IMG/VR virus record: IMGVR_UViG_3300035565_000042
Coordinates: 1 to 64,000 of that record
DNA length: 64,000 bases
Source: a virus
Direction: 5' to 3' (one strand)
In this document: in pieces, positions 38,055 through 45,902 of the stretch
Position numbering within the stretch: the stretch's first letter is position 1
Layout of the letters: every line of letters starts with the position of its first letter
Position numbers and translations under genes: made by a program
The notes under the pieces: model-generated
Told to the model about the DNA's origin: nothing
What the model saw: only the letters and a program-made list of their open reading frames with translations
Databases searched by the model: none

Positions 38055-38296
38055 TTTACTTTTATTAGCTGATATGATCCCCATCCTTTCTCAAAATGAG
38101 TACATTTTTCCTGCTTTGCAAGTTGTTTAGCGCGAGTTATAGCTGCAGTTTTGCTGGAAGCATAGAATGTGATGCATCCTGGATTTGCAAGTATTTCGCA
38201 ACTAAGATCATCTACAGATAAGCATAACTGAGCTATTTTCTGATTATCGGAGTAATCCTTATATACCCCGAAATAATACTTGAGTGTTTTCATCAA
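38051..38296 (-). CDS. Small protein between PcfK and PcfJ (81 aa)
   Basis: 'YYFGVYKDYSDNQKIAQLCLSVDDL' and 'YASSKTAAITRAKQLAKQEKCTHFEKGWGSYQL' give a small alpha/beta protein. Four-base overlaps at both ends place it inside the pcfK-pcfJ unit. Not recognised; a third partner of that pair by context. Confidence 0.75.
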   Translation of the reverse strand: MMKTLKYYFGVYKDYSDNQKIAQLCLSVDDLSCEILANPGCITFYASSKTAAITRAKQLAKQEKCTHFEKGWGSYQLIKVK

Positions 38297-38730
38297 AATA
38301 AGGATTGTTCAACCGGTTTTGTTTCAGTAACGATCTTCTTATCATCCTCTTTCTTCTCTACGGTAGTTGAGGTAGGCTTGGCTCTCATCTTCTTCTTGAT
38401 CTCATTCTTGAGTTCTTCGATAGCCTTGACTTTCGCTTCAGCTTTCTCTTCTTCGGTGAGATGCACGGTATGGTTTACAACGACCTGGCAATCCATTTTA
38501 GAACCTACATTGATATTGTCCTCATCGAAGTAATGGATTGCCATGTTATAGACTTCATCATCAGTAAAGCCACTGCAACCACTATTCTTGACGGTATTCA
38601 AGATGTATGTAATGCAATCATCCATATTCTTGCCAGGCTTCTGAACTATCTTTGCAAAGAGCGGATCCTTCATGGCACGGCTGACCAGATAATCTCTGAT
38701 TGTCTGCTTAAATGCTGGTGTTGTTTTCAT
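38293..38730 (-). CDS. PcfK-like protein
   Basis: 145 residues from ATG 38730, inside an ATGA overlap with the upstream gene; a longer start at 38775 would overlap it by 46 nt. 'AFKQTIRDYLVSRAMKDPLFAKIVQKPGKNMDDCITYILNTV' then 'SGCSGFTDDEVYNMAIHYFDEDNINVG...VVVNHTVHLTEEEKAEAK' is a near-textbook PcfK family pattern. The tail is Lys/Glu/Thr-rich and disordered. Function unknown; conserved partner of PcfJ. Confidence 0.9.
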   Translation of the reverse strand: MKTTPAFKQTIRDYLVSRAMKDPLFAKIVQKPGKNMDDCITYILNTVKNSGCSGFTDDEVYNMAIHYFDEDNINVGSKMDCQVVVNHTVHLTEEEKAEAKVKAIEELKNEIKKKMRAKPTSTTVEKKEDDKKIVTETKPVEQSLF

Positions 38731-39098
38731 TATCTGTTTGGTATTATTTTTCTGAAAATGATTTGATCTGAACAATACTCTTTCTCAAGATTATTAAAGT
38801 AATACATCGATCCTTTCGGAATAATAAATTCACCAATGACAGATACATCTGAGTATGATCTGTCAGGTTTGTAAGAATAAGAGTGAAATCCTGCTTCAAC
38901 TGTTTGTCGATGATCAGGGCTGTAGCCAAGAGAAAGTACTTGTTTATAAACAACATTAGCAATATACAGGAATCGGAATAGTGAAGATACAAATTGTGTA
39001 TCATTGCAATATAACCATCTTCCTGTCGTTTTATAGCAAATGATATCAGCTTTTGCTTTTCTTGGCTTCGACCAATTGTGCAATATTATTAAACACAT
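38730..39098 (-). CDS. Hypothetical protein (122 aa)
   Basis: 'SYSYKPDRSYSDVSVIGEFIIPKGSMYYFNNLEKEYCSDQIIF' resembles a small beta-rich phage family found near replication accessory genes; no function known to me. Its first 17 codons overlap the 3' end of the frame-shifted gene at 39046-39204. Confidence 0.72.
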   Translation of the reverse strand: MCLIILHNWSKPRKAKADIICYKTTGRWLYCNDTQFVSSLFRFLYIANVVYKQVLSLGYSPDHRQTVEAGFHSYSYKPDRSYSDVSVIGEFIIPKGSMYYFNNLEKEYCSDQIIFRKIIPNR

Positions 39099-39204
39099 CT
39101 TTTTCTTCTGGATTTAATTCAAGATAACCGTAAGGAATAACAACAGGAACACCATTATTTTAGTGCTCAGATTATTTAGCTCTTTTAGTTGTTCTTGTGT
39201 CATC
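39046..39204 (-). pseudogene. Small gene with apparent -1 frameshift
   Basis: From ATG 39204 the frame reads MTQEQLKELNNLSTK and then, without shift, a 29-aa hydrophobic end. One base back in the A4 run (about 39158-39161), the frame continues NNGVPVVIPYGYLELNPEEK...VEAKKSKS to a TGA at 39046. The second half has good codon-like sequence. Either the A-run lost a base (mutation or sequencing error), or a programmed -1 shift occurs, or the short hydrophobic peptide is the true product. Confidence 0.5.
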
Positions 39205-39216
39205 TTATTTCTGTTA

Positions 39217-39480
39217 TTAATCTAATATTGAGTTTAAGAAATTTAATGCTTCTTCTCCGAATTTTGTTCTGACGTATTCCTGCATGGCAATACCTTCTTG
39301 TCCTTTGTATGTACAATTCTCAGGATCGTAATCAGAATCATGTTGAGCAAATTTTTCGTCAAGTTTTATGATGTCTACCTGAGCTTTATTTGGGCCAGAT
39401 AGTACTGTTAAGAGCATATCAATAGGCGGATCCATATTGAAATACCTTCGAAACGATCTTTGAAGCTGTGGTATAGTCAT
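39217..39480 (-). CDS. Hypothetical protein (87 aa)
   Basis: Starts at ATG 39480, 1 nt after the upstream TAA. 'TIPQLQRSFRRYFNMDPPIDMLLTVLSG' and 'QEYVRTKFGEEALNFLNSIL'. Helical, unknown. Confidence 0.75.
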   Translation of the reverse strand: MTIPQLQRSFRRYFNMDPPIDMLLTVLSGPNKAQVDIIKLDEKFAQHDSDYDPENCTYKGQEGIAMQEYVRTKFGEEALNFLNSILD

Positions 39481-39481
39481 C

Positions 39482-39760
39482 TTATTTCTTTTTATAGAAT
39501 TCAATCACTTCTTTTATCTCTTCAATGGAAAACATTGGCATCCTGCCAAGAATATCACCAGTTTTTGGCTTCCATCGGACGAGTTCGACCTCACGAGTCT
39601 CACTATCCCATGTAAGATATATTCCCTTTGCAAGTTTCATCTCCACAAGAAACCATTCATAACCATGTTGATCAAGAAAGACATTGTCGTATTGTTGTTT
39701 CTGGACAAATCCGAGATCGATCATGTCTTTGTACCTGAATTTTACAGGTCCTGTTGCCAT
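39482..39760 (-). CDS. Hypothetical protein (92 aa)
   Basis: Starts at ATG 39760 in a TAATG overlap. Beta-rich: 'KFRYKDMIDLGFVQKQQYDNVFLDQHGYEWFLVEMKLAKGIYLTWD', then 'FSIEEIKEVIEFYKKK'. It looks like a small phage protein family seen in many Bacteroidota phages; function unknown. Confidence 0.78.
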   Translation of the reverse strand: MATGPVKFRYKDMIDLGFVQKQQYDNVFLDQHGYEWFLVEMKLAKGIYLTWDSETREVELVRWKPKTGDILGRMPMFSIEEIKEVIEFYKKK

Positions 39761-40350
39761 TACCATTCTTCCCCTCCAAGTGTTAGTTCTTTCTTAACTT
39801 CAGGTTTTGGATCGGCAAGTTCTTTCTTCTCCTGAGCTATAAGATCAGTAACTTTAGCTTTGCCTTCGTTTATATCCTGAGCTGTGATCTTATGTGGTTT
39901 TACTTCAGGCGATGCTTCAGGGGCCGTTCCTGACATTATCTGTTCACGGGTAAGGGGAACGTCTGGCTCGACCTTTGCCTCGCTTACAGGCTCGCTTTTG
40001 ACTTCTGCGGCCGGTTCTATAACTTCCCCGGTTTCTTCATCAATATCGGGATCCTCTTCATCATTGTCCAGCTCTTCATTTGGTTCTTCAATTACCGATT
40101 CTGGTTTGGCTGGCTTATGAGTTGCCTTGCCTGGCTTTTTTGTCTCTGTAGTTACTGGCTTAACAGGTTCCGGCTTCTTATCCGGAATGACTATTGCTTC
40201 GGCCGGCTTGACAACTTCCAATATCTCTTTGTAGGCAAGAGTATCGACGTTGAATGACAAAGCACCTACTTCTTTGCCATCAACCATGATTACGAGTGTC
40301 AGCACCTTTCCGGGTGCAATGAACTTCTCAAGTTCTTTCCAGTTTATCAT
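39760..40350 (-). CDS. Acidic, proline-rich protein with short globular head
   Basis: 196 residues from ATG 40350. Residues 1-50 ('INWKELEKFIAPGKVLTLVIMVDGKEVGALSFNVDTLAYKEILEVV') look folded; the remainder is a long Pro/Glu/Lys/Asp linker, largely disordered. Partly reminiscent of PRTRC-type accessory proteins, but not enough to assign. Unknown role. Confidence 0.7.
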   Translation of the reverse strand: MINWKELEKFIAPGKVLTLVIMVDGKEVGALSFNVDTLAYKEILEVVKPAEAIVIPDKKPEPVKPVTTETKKPGKATHKPAKPESVIEEPNEELDNDEEDPDIDEETGEVIEPAAEVKSEPVSEAKVEPDVPLTREQIMSGTAPEASPEVKPHKITAQDINEGKAKVTDLIAQEKKELADPKPEVKKELTLGGEEW

Positions 40351-40354
40351 TTTT

Positions 40355-40597
40355 TTAATTTTCAAGTTTTTCTACTTCTTCAACAAACGCTCTTATTGTA
40401 GTACCAAGATATGTATGTCCAAAAAGAAAGTAATTATAATTAGTTCCTTTTTTCATTGTTACTGGTGGTAATGATTCAACAATAAATTCTGCACCAATAG
40501 GAACAACAACATAAGATGTCTTACCTTCTCCTTTGATATTTACTTTAAGCTTTACCTTATCGCCAATCTGTATCCGGTTTGAATCTTTCCTTCCCAT
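40355..40597 (-). CDS. Small beta-rich (SH3-like) protein (80 aa)
   Basis: 'RIQIGDKVKLKVNIKGEGKTSYVVVPIGAEFIVESLPPV' resembles small SH3-like/KOW barrels. It lies between the GHKL-type ATPase and the acidic protein in one operon. Function unknown. Confidence 0.75.
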   Translation of the reverse strand: MGRKDSNRIQIGDKVKLKVNIKGEGKTSYVVVPIGAEFIVESLPPVTMKKGTNYNYFLFGHTYLGTTIRAFVEEVEKLEN

Positions 40598-40608
40598 AAC
40601 TACGATTG

Positions 40609-41919
40609 TTATATTGAATATGCGTTGATTGTTTTCATGTACGTTACAAACTCATCAAACAAGGCATTCTGAAATGCCCGGGTCATATCACTCTTCCCGC
40701 TCTTGATATGAAGATACTCCTCAATCAATGCACATACAACCTGATGCACGCCTTGATTCAGTACTGTAAGAGATATCAGAATATCCTTGTTCTCAATGGA
40801 TGCAAGAACATCTTTCTTCTCGAACTCAACAAATCTAACCTTGTTATAGATTTGGTATTTGCATTCTTTCAGAAATGTCATTGCCTGATCATATACTTGC
40901 ATCTGTGTAGCACTTGGAATAGCTTCAACACAAAATCCACTTTCAGAGACTATCGAGAAGCATGATGCCGGTTTTGCTTTTGAACACCGCGATGTTATGG
41001 CATTATACAGTCGTTGTGGCAGGAACAATGTTTTTATCCTCTCTTCTTCATTGACGTATCCTCCCATATTTTCTGGTGCAAGGAATTTATCTTCTATGAC
41101 ATCATTCCAGACCTCTGCAGCCATTTTATCACTCTGGTCATCATATCCCCACTCATTGATATTTCCTTCAAGCAATCCTTCTTTAGTTACATTATCAAGT
41201 ACTTGCCTTACAATAGTTGGATTATCACATTTAAAGATGATCTTCCACATTTCATTGGATACCTGCCAGGCATAACGAATTTGCCTTGACTCGTTCACAT
41301 CAATATTGAACAAATTATAATCGAATATCGATCCTTTCTTATTGACCTGGCAAAGAACACCCTTGTGATATACTCTGCCTTCCATCCCATGTTTGCGAAG
41401 TATCTGCCCTTCAGCACAACTGAAGATTACTTCCTTCTTGTAGCTTAGATAATCATTAATGTTGAACATGATATCCTCAATGGCATCATCAGCTTTCAAG
41501 ATAATCTGTGTGTTTTCGTTCCCACAAAACAGTTTATCCGGAAGCTCATCTTCGGTAACGATCTTAAAGGTCATCAATCCTTCATCCATGGCATTGCAGT
41601 ATAATTCCCGGATTGCACCCCATAGATCCCATTGAAGTCCGAAATCCGTGGTTATACTGGTCCTGACATCATTGATAGTCATTACTTCAAATTCTTTGTC
41701 ACGAAGCATAGCTTTCTCTGTAGACAGTTTTATCTCAGCACCTCCGGTAAGTATCCTTATTCCGATACCGTTGCGTAACAGGTATGCCAAAGCATACTTA
41801 TTGCCACTGCCAAACATTCCTATCTTGGAATGGTCTTCACGCTTGGTAGATGCTCCGAGTAATGTCAATGCTTCTACCTGGAGAACGCCTTTGTTCTCAA
41901 TCAATAGATATTTATTCAT
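40609..41919 (-). CDS. GHKL-type (HSP90/histidine-kinase fold) ATPase
   Basis: 436 residues. The N-terminal half has 'KIGMFGSGNKYALAYLLRNGI' (glycine-rich lid) and 'AIRELYCNAMDEGL' (N-box-like E-x2-x-N-A-x-D-E), the ATP-binding signature of the Bergerat fold. The C-terminal half includes 'SLTVLNQGVHQVVCALIEEYLHIKSG', resembling an H-E-x2-H-like helix without a clear metal set. Such proteins occur in large phages; the role is unknown (conformational switch, MORC-like, or counter-defence). It heads its own promoter and leader (41934-41972). Confidence 0.75.
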   Translation of the reverse strand: MNKYLLIENKGVLQVEALTLLGASTKREDHSKIGMFGSGNKYALAYLLRNGIGIRILTGGAEIKLSTEKAMLRDKEFEVMTINDVRTSITTDFGLQWDLWGAIRELYCNAMDEGLMTFKIVTEDELPDKLFCGNENTQIILKADDAIEDIMFNINDYLSYKKEVIFSCAEGQILRKHGMEGRVYHKGVLCQVNKKGSIFDYNLFNIDVNESRQIRYAWQVSNEMWKIIFKCDNPTIVRQVLDNVTKEGLLEGNINEWGYDDQSDKMAAEVWNDVIEDKFLAPENMGGYVNEEERIKTLFLPQRLYNAITSRCSKAKPASCFSIVSESGFCVEAIPSATQMQVYDQAMTFLKECKYQIYNKVRFVEFEKKDVLASIENKDILISLTVLNQGVHQVVCALIEEYLHIKSGKSDMTRAFQNALFDEFVTYMKTINAYSI

Positions 41920-41933
41920 CTTATGAAATTATG

Positions 41934-41972
41934 TTGGTTAGACGATCAGAAAATACAGAAATAGAATAATTT
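41934..41972 (-). promoter_or_regulatory. Promoter plus common leader motif
   Basis: The - strand promoter-like AATTATTCTATTTCTG (41956-41972) is followed 12 nt later by the leader GTCTAACCAA (41934-41943) upstream of the GHKL ATPase ATG. Same architecture as at 51.4 and 52.45 kb. Confidence 0.6.
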
Positions 41973-41975
41973 TAT

Positions 41976-42377
41976 TTATCTATGCCCTTGATTCTTGCGC
42001 TGCAATAGACCACGATTATCTCTCCAGTCTGCCATCTTCTCTCTGTTATGTTGTCTATGACCTTGTACTTTCTTATTTCTCATCTTCACTTTGAGATATT
42101 TGTATGGATCTATGGCTTTCAGACCACCATAGCGACATTTCTCGTAGTGGATACACATATCATGGTTTATTCCCGGCTTTGATATTCTGTACTTTTCATA
42201 GAGTTTTAGTTCATCGAATACTTCCGGAGAGAATGATATTCCTTCGACATGGAAATAAATCCATATCAGGTAGAGCCCTTTTTGCATATCAATAATTTGG
42301 CCAACACTCATTTCTGAGTATTGACCAAATCCAATGATACTTTTTCTTGTCAGAGTTCTAAGAAGAACGACATCCAT
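41976..42377 (-). CDS. Basic hypothetical protein (133 aa)
   Basis: An N-terminal hydrophobic segment, then 'GINHDMCIHYEKCRYGGLKAIDPYKYLK' (possible C/H metal cluster) and a very basic tail ('KMRNKKVQGHRQHNREKMADWRDNRG'). Suggests nucleic-acid binding; not recognised. It ends 3 nt before the promoter of the next operon. Confidence 0.72.
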   Translation of the reverse strand: MDVVLLRTLTRKSIIGFGQYSEMSVGQIIDMQKGLYLIWIYFHVEGISFSPEVFDELKLYEKYRISKPGINHDMCIHYEKCRYGGLKAIDPYKYLKVKMRNKKVQGHRQHNREKMADWRDNRGLLQRKNQGHR

Positions 42378-42381
42378 ATTT

Positions 42382-42678
42382 CTACATTATAAGATGAACT
42401 ACCCATCCGAACAATAGAAAGATACCACCAATAGTTAATGATTCGATAAATCCATGTACCACTATGTCATAAAGATCATCTTCAACTTTTGATGGTTTTC
42501 TATAATTTACATAGAGAATGAATAACGATAGACCTATGGCTTCGATTAAAGTTATTGGCCGTATATCGAATATCTGAACGATGAACCAAGCCCATAACTT
42601 AACAATGACAAATCCCTGAACAATTGTTGAAAGGACTGTCAGAATTATTCCTGCAACTATCTTGCCGAATGTTTCCAT
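42382..42678 (-). CDS. Membrane protein, three predicted helices (98 aa)
   Basis: Hydrophobic stretches at about residues 5-28, 40-58 and 74-96, with a charged loop between the second and third. It starts in a 1-nt overlap with the DUF932-like gene. A holin or superinfection-exclusion role is possible from topology only. Confidence 0.72.
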   Translation of the reverse strand: METFGKIVAGIILTVLSTIVQGFVIVKLWAWFIVQIFDIRPITLIEAIGLSLFILYVNYRKPSKVEDDLYDIVVHGFIESLTIGGIFLLFGWVVHLIM

Positions 42679-43613
42679 TAGTTCTTGTTTAACTCAAAGC
42701 TTTCAAGAAGATATTCAGCAAAAAGTGCGCTGGATGACTGTATACCAGCAATGTCCATAATTTCCGGTTTCATTACTGATGTTCCGTAATTGTAGAGATC
42801 CCAGACTGTATTGAGATCAACAGGACGATTGAACTCATGAGCTCCTACGTCTTTCTTCTTCATGAGCATTTTTTGCACGAAGTTACTCATGCCTGCAGTA
42901 TCGAATGGTGCCGGCTGTTTTGATATGTATGCCTGGTCTATTGCTTTCCTGTATAGATCACCAATGGTGAATTCCAATGCTCCGGCACTTATTGGTGCAT
43001 TCTGCATCCTTGCCATGATATCCATCTCGACCTTCATTTTCTGATCAAGAGATGCAGTCCATTCTTTCAGCTGATATTCGATAGACTCCCAGCTTTGTCC
43101 TTCACGGCCGTTCTGCTTGAACGTATGCAGAAGAGATCCTCCCATGATAGCGAAGTTACTGCATGTCCTTACGTTAAGGCCAAATGCTGTTTCAATACCT
43201 TCTTCACTGAACCTCATTCCAATCCTTGCACATACCAGGTCATTACCAAGGTTAGGAATCTGGATAGTTGCCAGGACTTTATCGAACATCCATTTTCTGA
43301 TCGGGCAATTGCTACGATCATAACCCAGCTTCTTCTCATCATCTGTGAGCATAGGGAATGAATTCCTTTTCTGCACATACAGAGACTCAAGGTTATAATT
43401 TACTTCCTGAGCTTCAAGCAAGCCAAGGATGAATGCAACTACAGTCCATGATTGAACAGGACGGGTAGCAAGAACTCTTCCATGTTTTCCTTCAACCCTG
43501 ATGGATTGCTCAAGCATGGTGAGTGGAATTGTCTTTGTCGATTCATCTTCGACAAATCCAAAGATTTCTGGAGCCTGCAGGACTTCCTCTTTCGATGTGA
43601 TGATGTCTTCCAT
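42678..43613 (-). CDS. DUF932-like phage protein
   Basis: 311 residues. 'GLNVRTCSNFAIMGG' and 'DLNTVWDLYNYGTSVMKPEIMD' match the conserved R-x2-C-x-N and W-x-L-Y-N segments of DUF932 proteins, abundant in phages and plasmids, function unknown. A promoter-like element lies 32-47 nt upstream. Confidence 0.68.
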   Translation of the reverse strand: MEDIITSKEEVLQAPEIFGFVEDESTKTIPLTMLEQSIRVEGKHGRVLATRPVQSWTVVAFILGLLEAQEVNYNLESLYVQKRNSFPMLTDDEKKLGYDRSNCPIRKWMFDKVLATIQIPNLGNDLVCARIGMRFSEEGIETAFGLNVRTCSNFAIMGGSLLHTFKQNGREGQSWESIEYQLKEWTASLDQKMKVEMDIMARMQNAPISAGALEFTIGDLYRKAIDQAYISKQPAPFDTAGMSNFVQKMLMKKKDVGAHEFNRPVDLNTVWDLYNYGTSVMKPEIMDIAGIQSSSALFAEYLLESFELNKN

Positions 43614-43630
43614 TTTTAGATAATTATTAA

Positions 43631-43804
43631 TTAATAATATATAACTGAAAGTAAAATAAGTCTTTTGCTAAGATATAATAAAAAAGCCCCCGGGACATTC
43701 CCAGGGGCCATAACAACAACTCTTTTATTCCGGATTTCCTTCAATAGAAGGCCTTCGATCGCTATGAGTCGATCTACTGGTGAGTTGCCAAAGCATCCGG
43801 CCAT
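43631..43804 (-). CDS. Possible small protein running through a terminator (57 aa)
   Basis: ATG 43804, 1 nt after the upstream TAA, reads MAGCFGNSPVDRLIAIEGLL and continues through the terminator hairpin at 43679-43708 and the next promoter. The first 34 codons look natural; the end is forced by the hairpin. It may be a real gene with a terminator in its 3' end, or chance. Confidence 0.4.
   Translation of the reverse strand: MAGCFGNSPVDRLIAIEGLLLKEIRNKRVVVMAPGNVPGAFLLYLSKRLILLSVIYY
43645..43660 (-). promoter_or_regulatory. Promoter-like element of the DUF932-like gene
   Basis: The - strand reads CTTATTTTACTTTCAG, followed by an A/T-rich leader of about 30 nt to ATG 43613. Directly downstream of a terminator, as expected for a new unit. 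Confidence 0.6.
43679..43708 (-). terminator. Intrinsic terminator
   Basis: The - strand reads GCCCCTGGG, AATGT loop, CCCGGGGGC, then TTTTTTATT. A strong GC stem closing the small-membrane-peptide operon. Confidence 0.9.
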
Positions 43805-43805
43805 G

Positions 43806-43952
43806 TTATTCCTCCTCGCTTTTGTTCATTTCACGAATAGTATTCCGTATGACTCTTCTGCGATTTTCTTTCCAGAGTCTTCGATATTTGTACCATTGGC
43901 AGAACCAGCCTATTGAGGCCAGTATTGCCCATATTAACAGTATTGTTTTCAT
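43806..43952 (-). CDS. Small membrane protein (48 aa)
   Basis: MKTILLIWAILASIGWFCQW at the start (one transmembrane or signal-anchor helix), then a strongly basic cytoplasmic-type tail ('KYRRLWKENRRRVIRNTIREM'). Preceded by a gap of about 45 nt. Could be a spanin/holin-like or exclusion peptide. Confidence 0.65.
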   Translation of the reverse strand: MKTILLIWAILASIGWFCQWYKYRRLWKENRRRVIRNTIREMNKSEEE

Positions 43953-43997
43953 ATCTCAGGATGTTGTTTAGCAAAATCTAATTCCATAACTATTGGA

Positions 43998-44138
43998 TTA
44001 TTTTTTAAGTCTTAAATTACATCTCAGTATCCACAATTCCAAATTGCACCACCTGATAAACTTCCTGAAAATAGACTCCTCGTTTATCTCCTTAATCAAT
44101 TCCTCAATAACTTTACTGTGATACTCATTTGCTTTCAT
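43998..44138 (-). CDS. Small basic protein (46 aa)
   Basis: MKANEYHSKVIEELIKEINE at the start, then 'FRKFIRWCNLELWILRCNLRLKK', an amphipathic helix with a hydrophobic Trp-rich end. It follows the upstream gene by 24 nt. Unknown. Confidence 0.6.
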   Translation of the reverse strand: MKANEYHSKVIEELIKEINEESIFRKFIRWCNLELWILRCNLRLKK

Positions 44139-44162
44139 TGCCTTCTCTTTATTGATGAGGGG

Positions 44163-44393
44163 CTAAACAAGTGTTATCTTAAATTTTTTCAACACCTTCC
44201 TTCTGATGTTTCTTTCAGACATTCCCAGTTTCCGATGGCGGTCAATAAAAATATCAATTTCGGTTCGCTTGTCAATAGGTATTGGGCGTTCACTTTTCAT
44301 GACTTCGGCTTTGGTCGGCTTTTGATTTAAGGACAAATCTGCCCACTTTGCGGGTTTCCCGTCCATTAAATTATCAAATTCTCTTTCTTGCAT
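44163..44393 (-). CDS. Basic hypothetical protein (76 aa)
   Basis: 'EIDIFIDRHRKLGMSERNIRRKVLKKFKITLV' resembles a helix-turn-helix-like basic end. Leader A-rich, no Shine-Dalgarno. Possible small DNA-binding protein. Confidence 0.68.
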   Translation of the reverse strand: MQEREFDNLMDGKPAKWADLSLNQKPTKAEVMKSERPIPIDKRTEIDIFIDRHRKLGMSERNIRRKVLKKFKITLV

Positions 44394-44432
44394 TTCTCGT
44401 TTCTTTTAGTTTAACTATTCAATACTCTGTAA

Positions 44433-44696
44433 TTATTCTCCATCGGGCTTGGTAACTTCTCTTTCTTTCATCAGTTTGTTGATGACAAAAAGAACTTCAG
44501 TCAGGCAGGAATTATTCCAGACAGTATCAAATTCGAGGGAAGGAAAGAAGCAGTATTGCCTCCATGCTCCATACCATTCGATTGTTGCAATTACGTACCC
44601 TGACGACTTATTAACCACTTCGACAAGTTTTGTCTTTCTACCGGGGATGTCCTGAGAATTGAAGTATAAATACTTTGTTACGTGAATCGTTTCCAT
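44433..44696 (-). CDS. Small phage protein (87 aa)
   Basis: Start chosen at ATG 44696; a GTG at 44750 would overlap the upstream gene by 14 nt. 'VIATIEWYGAWRQYCFFPS...TVWNNSCLTEVLFVINKLMKERE' matches a common small phage family (I-x-W-Y-x2-W-R-x-Y-x-F) with unknown function. Confidence 0.75.
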   Translation of the reverse strand: METIHVTKYLYFNSQDIPGRKTKLVEVVNKSSGYVIATIEWYGAWRQYCFFPSLEFDTVWNNSCLTEVLFVINKLMKEREVTKPDGE

Positions 44697-44736
44697 CTCT
44701 CTATAATTTAGTTTAACACTATTGTTCACTCGGAAA

Positions 44737-45213
44737 TCACTCGGCTTCACCTTTATATTTTTTGTAACTGAAAATCTGTGGCTTAATGCCTTCTCGCCTT
44801 AATATAGAATACATGAGGCGTTGCTCCTCGTAGGCACTATGCTCTTGCTGTTTTGCTGGTATAATCTCTTTGATAACTCCCGATGCGCTTATGTAAAGCA
44901 ACCCCCAATCTTTAGGTAGTTCAGATTCTTTTATCATGCCTTCGGGACATAAATAACTCCGATATTTACCCAATCCAAATTCAGGGCGCCTTCTCCAGTA
45001 TTTCTTTTTATCTGAAAGAAAGTCTGCTCTCGAAATCTTTACCTCGATTAATTGAGTTGACCCCCAGCTAAAGCCAAAAGCATCGGGACTTTCACCAACC
45101 CTTTCCAACTCACAAACCACATACGGACAAGTGTGGAATGGTTGAATGCCTTGTTTCCGCAAGTAGGATGCAGCCTTAAAACAAAGTTCCCTATGTGTAA
45201 ATGATTTATTCAT
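44737..45213 (-). CDS. MmcB-like PD-(D/E)XK family protein
   Basis: 158 residues from ATG 45213. 'HRELCFKAASYLRK', then D44 in 'ESPDAFGF' and E57-x-K59 in 'TQLIEVKISRADFLSDKKKYWR', then 'GLGKYRSYLCPEGMI...ELPKDWGLLYI', the pattern of MmcB/phage adenine-rich repair-like nucleases. Probably a DNA-repair or restriction-evasion nuclease fold; catalysis not shown. Confidence 0.8.
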   Translation of the reverse strand: MNKSFTHRELCFKAASYLRKQGIQPFHTCPYVVCELERVGESPDAFGFSWGSTQLIEVKISRADFLSDKKKYWRRRPEFGLGKYRSYLCPEGMIKESELPKDWGLLYISASGVIKEIIPAKQQEHSAYEEQRLMYSILRREGIKPQIFSYKKYKGEAE

Positions 45214-45218
45214 TTTGT

Positions 45219-45902
45219 TCACTCGGAAATCAAACCGTCTCTCATTGCCTTTGCACCGAGCATCTTAAAGTAATTAGCGTATTTTGTTTCAAACATCATC
45301 GGAGGGCATTCGTTCGGATAAAACTTCTCAATCTGCTCGTCACCCACCTTCTCATCACTAATCTTATGGCTCTGGAGGGAGGAAAGACGATCACGATACC
45401 ATTCAAAACAATGATTGAAACCGAGAGTATAAATATGCTTCTCTTCGTTTGTATAACCATCCCAAATGTTATTGGCACACTCATCCCTTGCTTCGACATC
45501 CTCTATTATCGCCTTGTCCGGTGTCTCAACCTTATCTGTCATTGTGAAATCTCTCCAACTGGTAGGATGCTTTGGTTCTTCATCGTCCGCCTGATCTATT
45601 AATGGAACAAGTTTATATCTGAACGTTTCCCCTTTTGGCGGTGTTATCACTATATCAAAATCACCCGTTGGATCTTGCTCTTCATTCATTCTGTCAATCA
45701 TCTGATCGGAATGACTCTCTTGCTTAATCCCGTCAATAAAGTCAGCAATACAATCTTTTGCCTTTGCAAGCAAAATAACTGCCTCGGTCAACCTTTCGTC
45801 TGCGCCCGCCTTCTCAACTTCCTGTATGGCGTTATGGATAGCGAGTTCTGCCGGAGTATTTAAGTCCAATCTGTTTCTCCTTGGAATTTCATTGTTTTTC
45901 AT
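45219..45902 (-). CDS. Protein with Acb2/Tad1-like helical hairpin (tentative counter-defence)
   Basis: 227 residues. Residues about 15-57 ('NTPAELAIHNAIQEVEKAGADERLTEAVILLAKAKDCIADFID') form a two-helix hairpin of the sort annotated in phages as the Acb2/Tad1 hairpin. Acb2 and Tad1 sponge cyclic nucleotide signals of CBASS and Thoeris. The remainder (Trp/Cys-rich, 'IYTLGFNHCFEWYRDRL...YANYFKMLGAKAMRDGLI') is a common phage C-terminal module. Assignment is from pattern memory only. Confidence 0.55.
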   Translation of the reverse strand: MKNNEIPRRNRLDLNTPAELAIHNAIQEVEKAGADERLTEAVILLAKAKDCIADFIDGIKQESHSDQMIDRMNEEQDPTGDFDIVITPPKGETFRYKLVPLIDQADDEEPKHPTSWRDFTMTDKVETPDKAIIEDVEARDECANNIWDGYTNEEKHIYTLGFNHCFEWYRDRLSSLQSHKISDEKVGDEQIEKFYPNECPPMMFETKYANYFKMLGAKAMRDGLISE

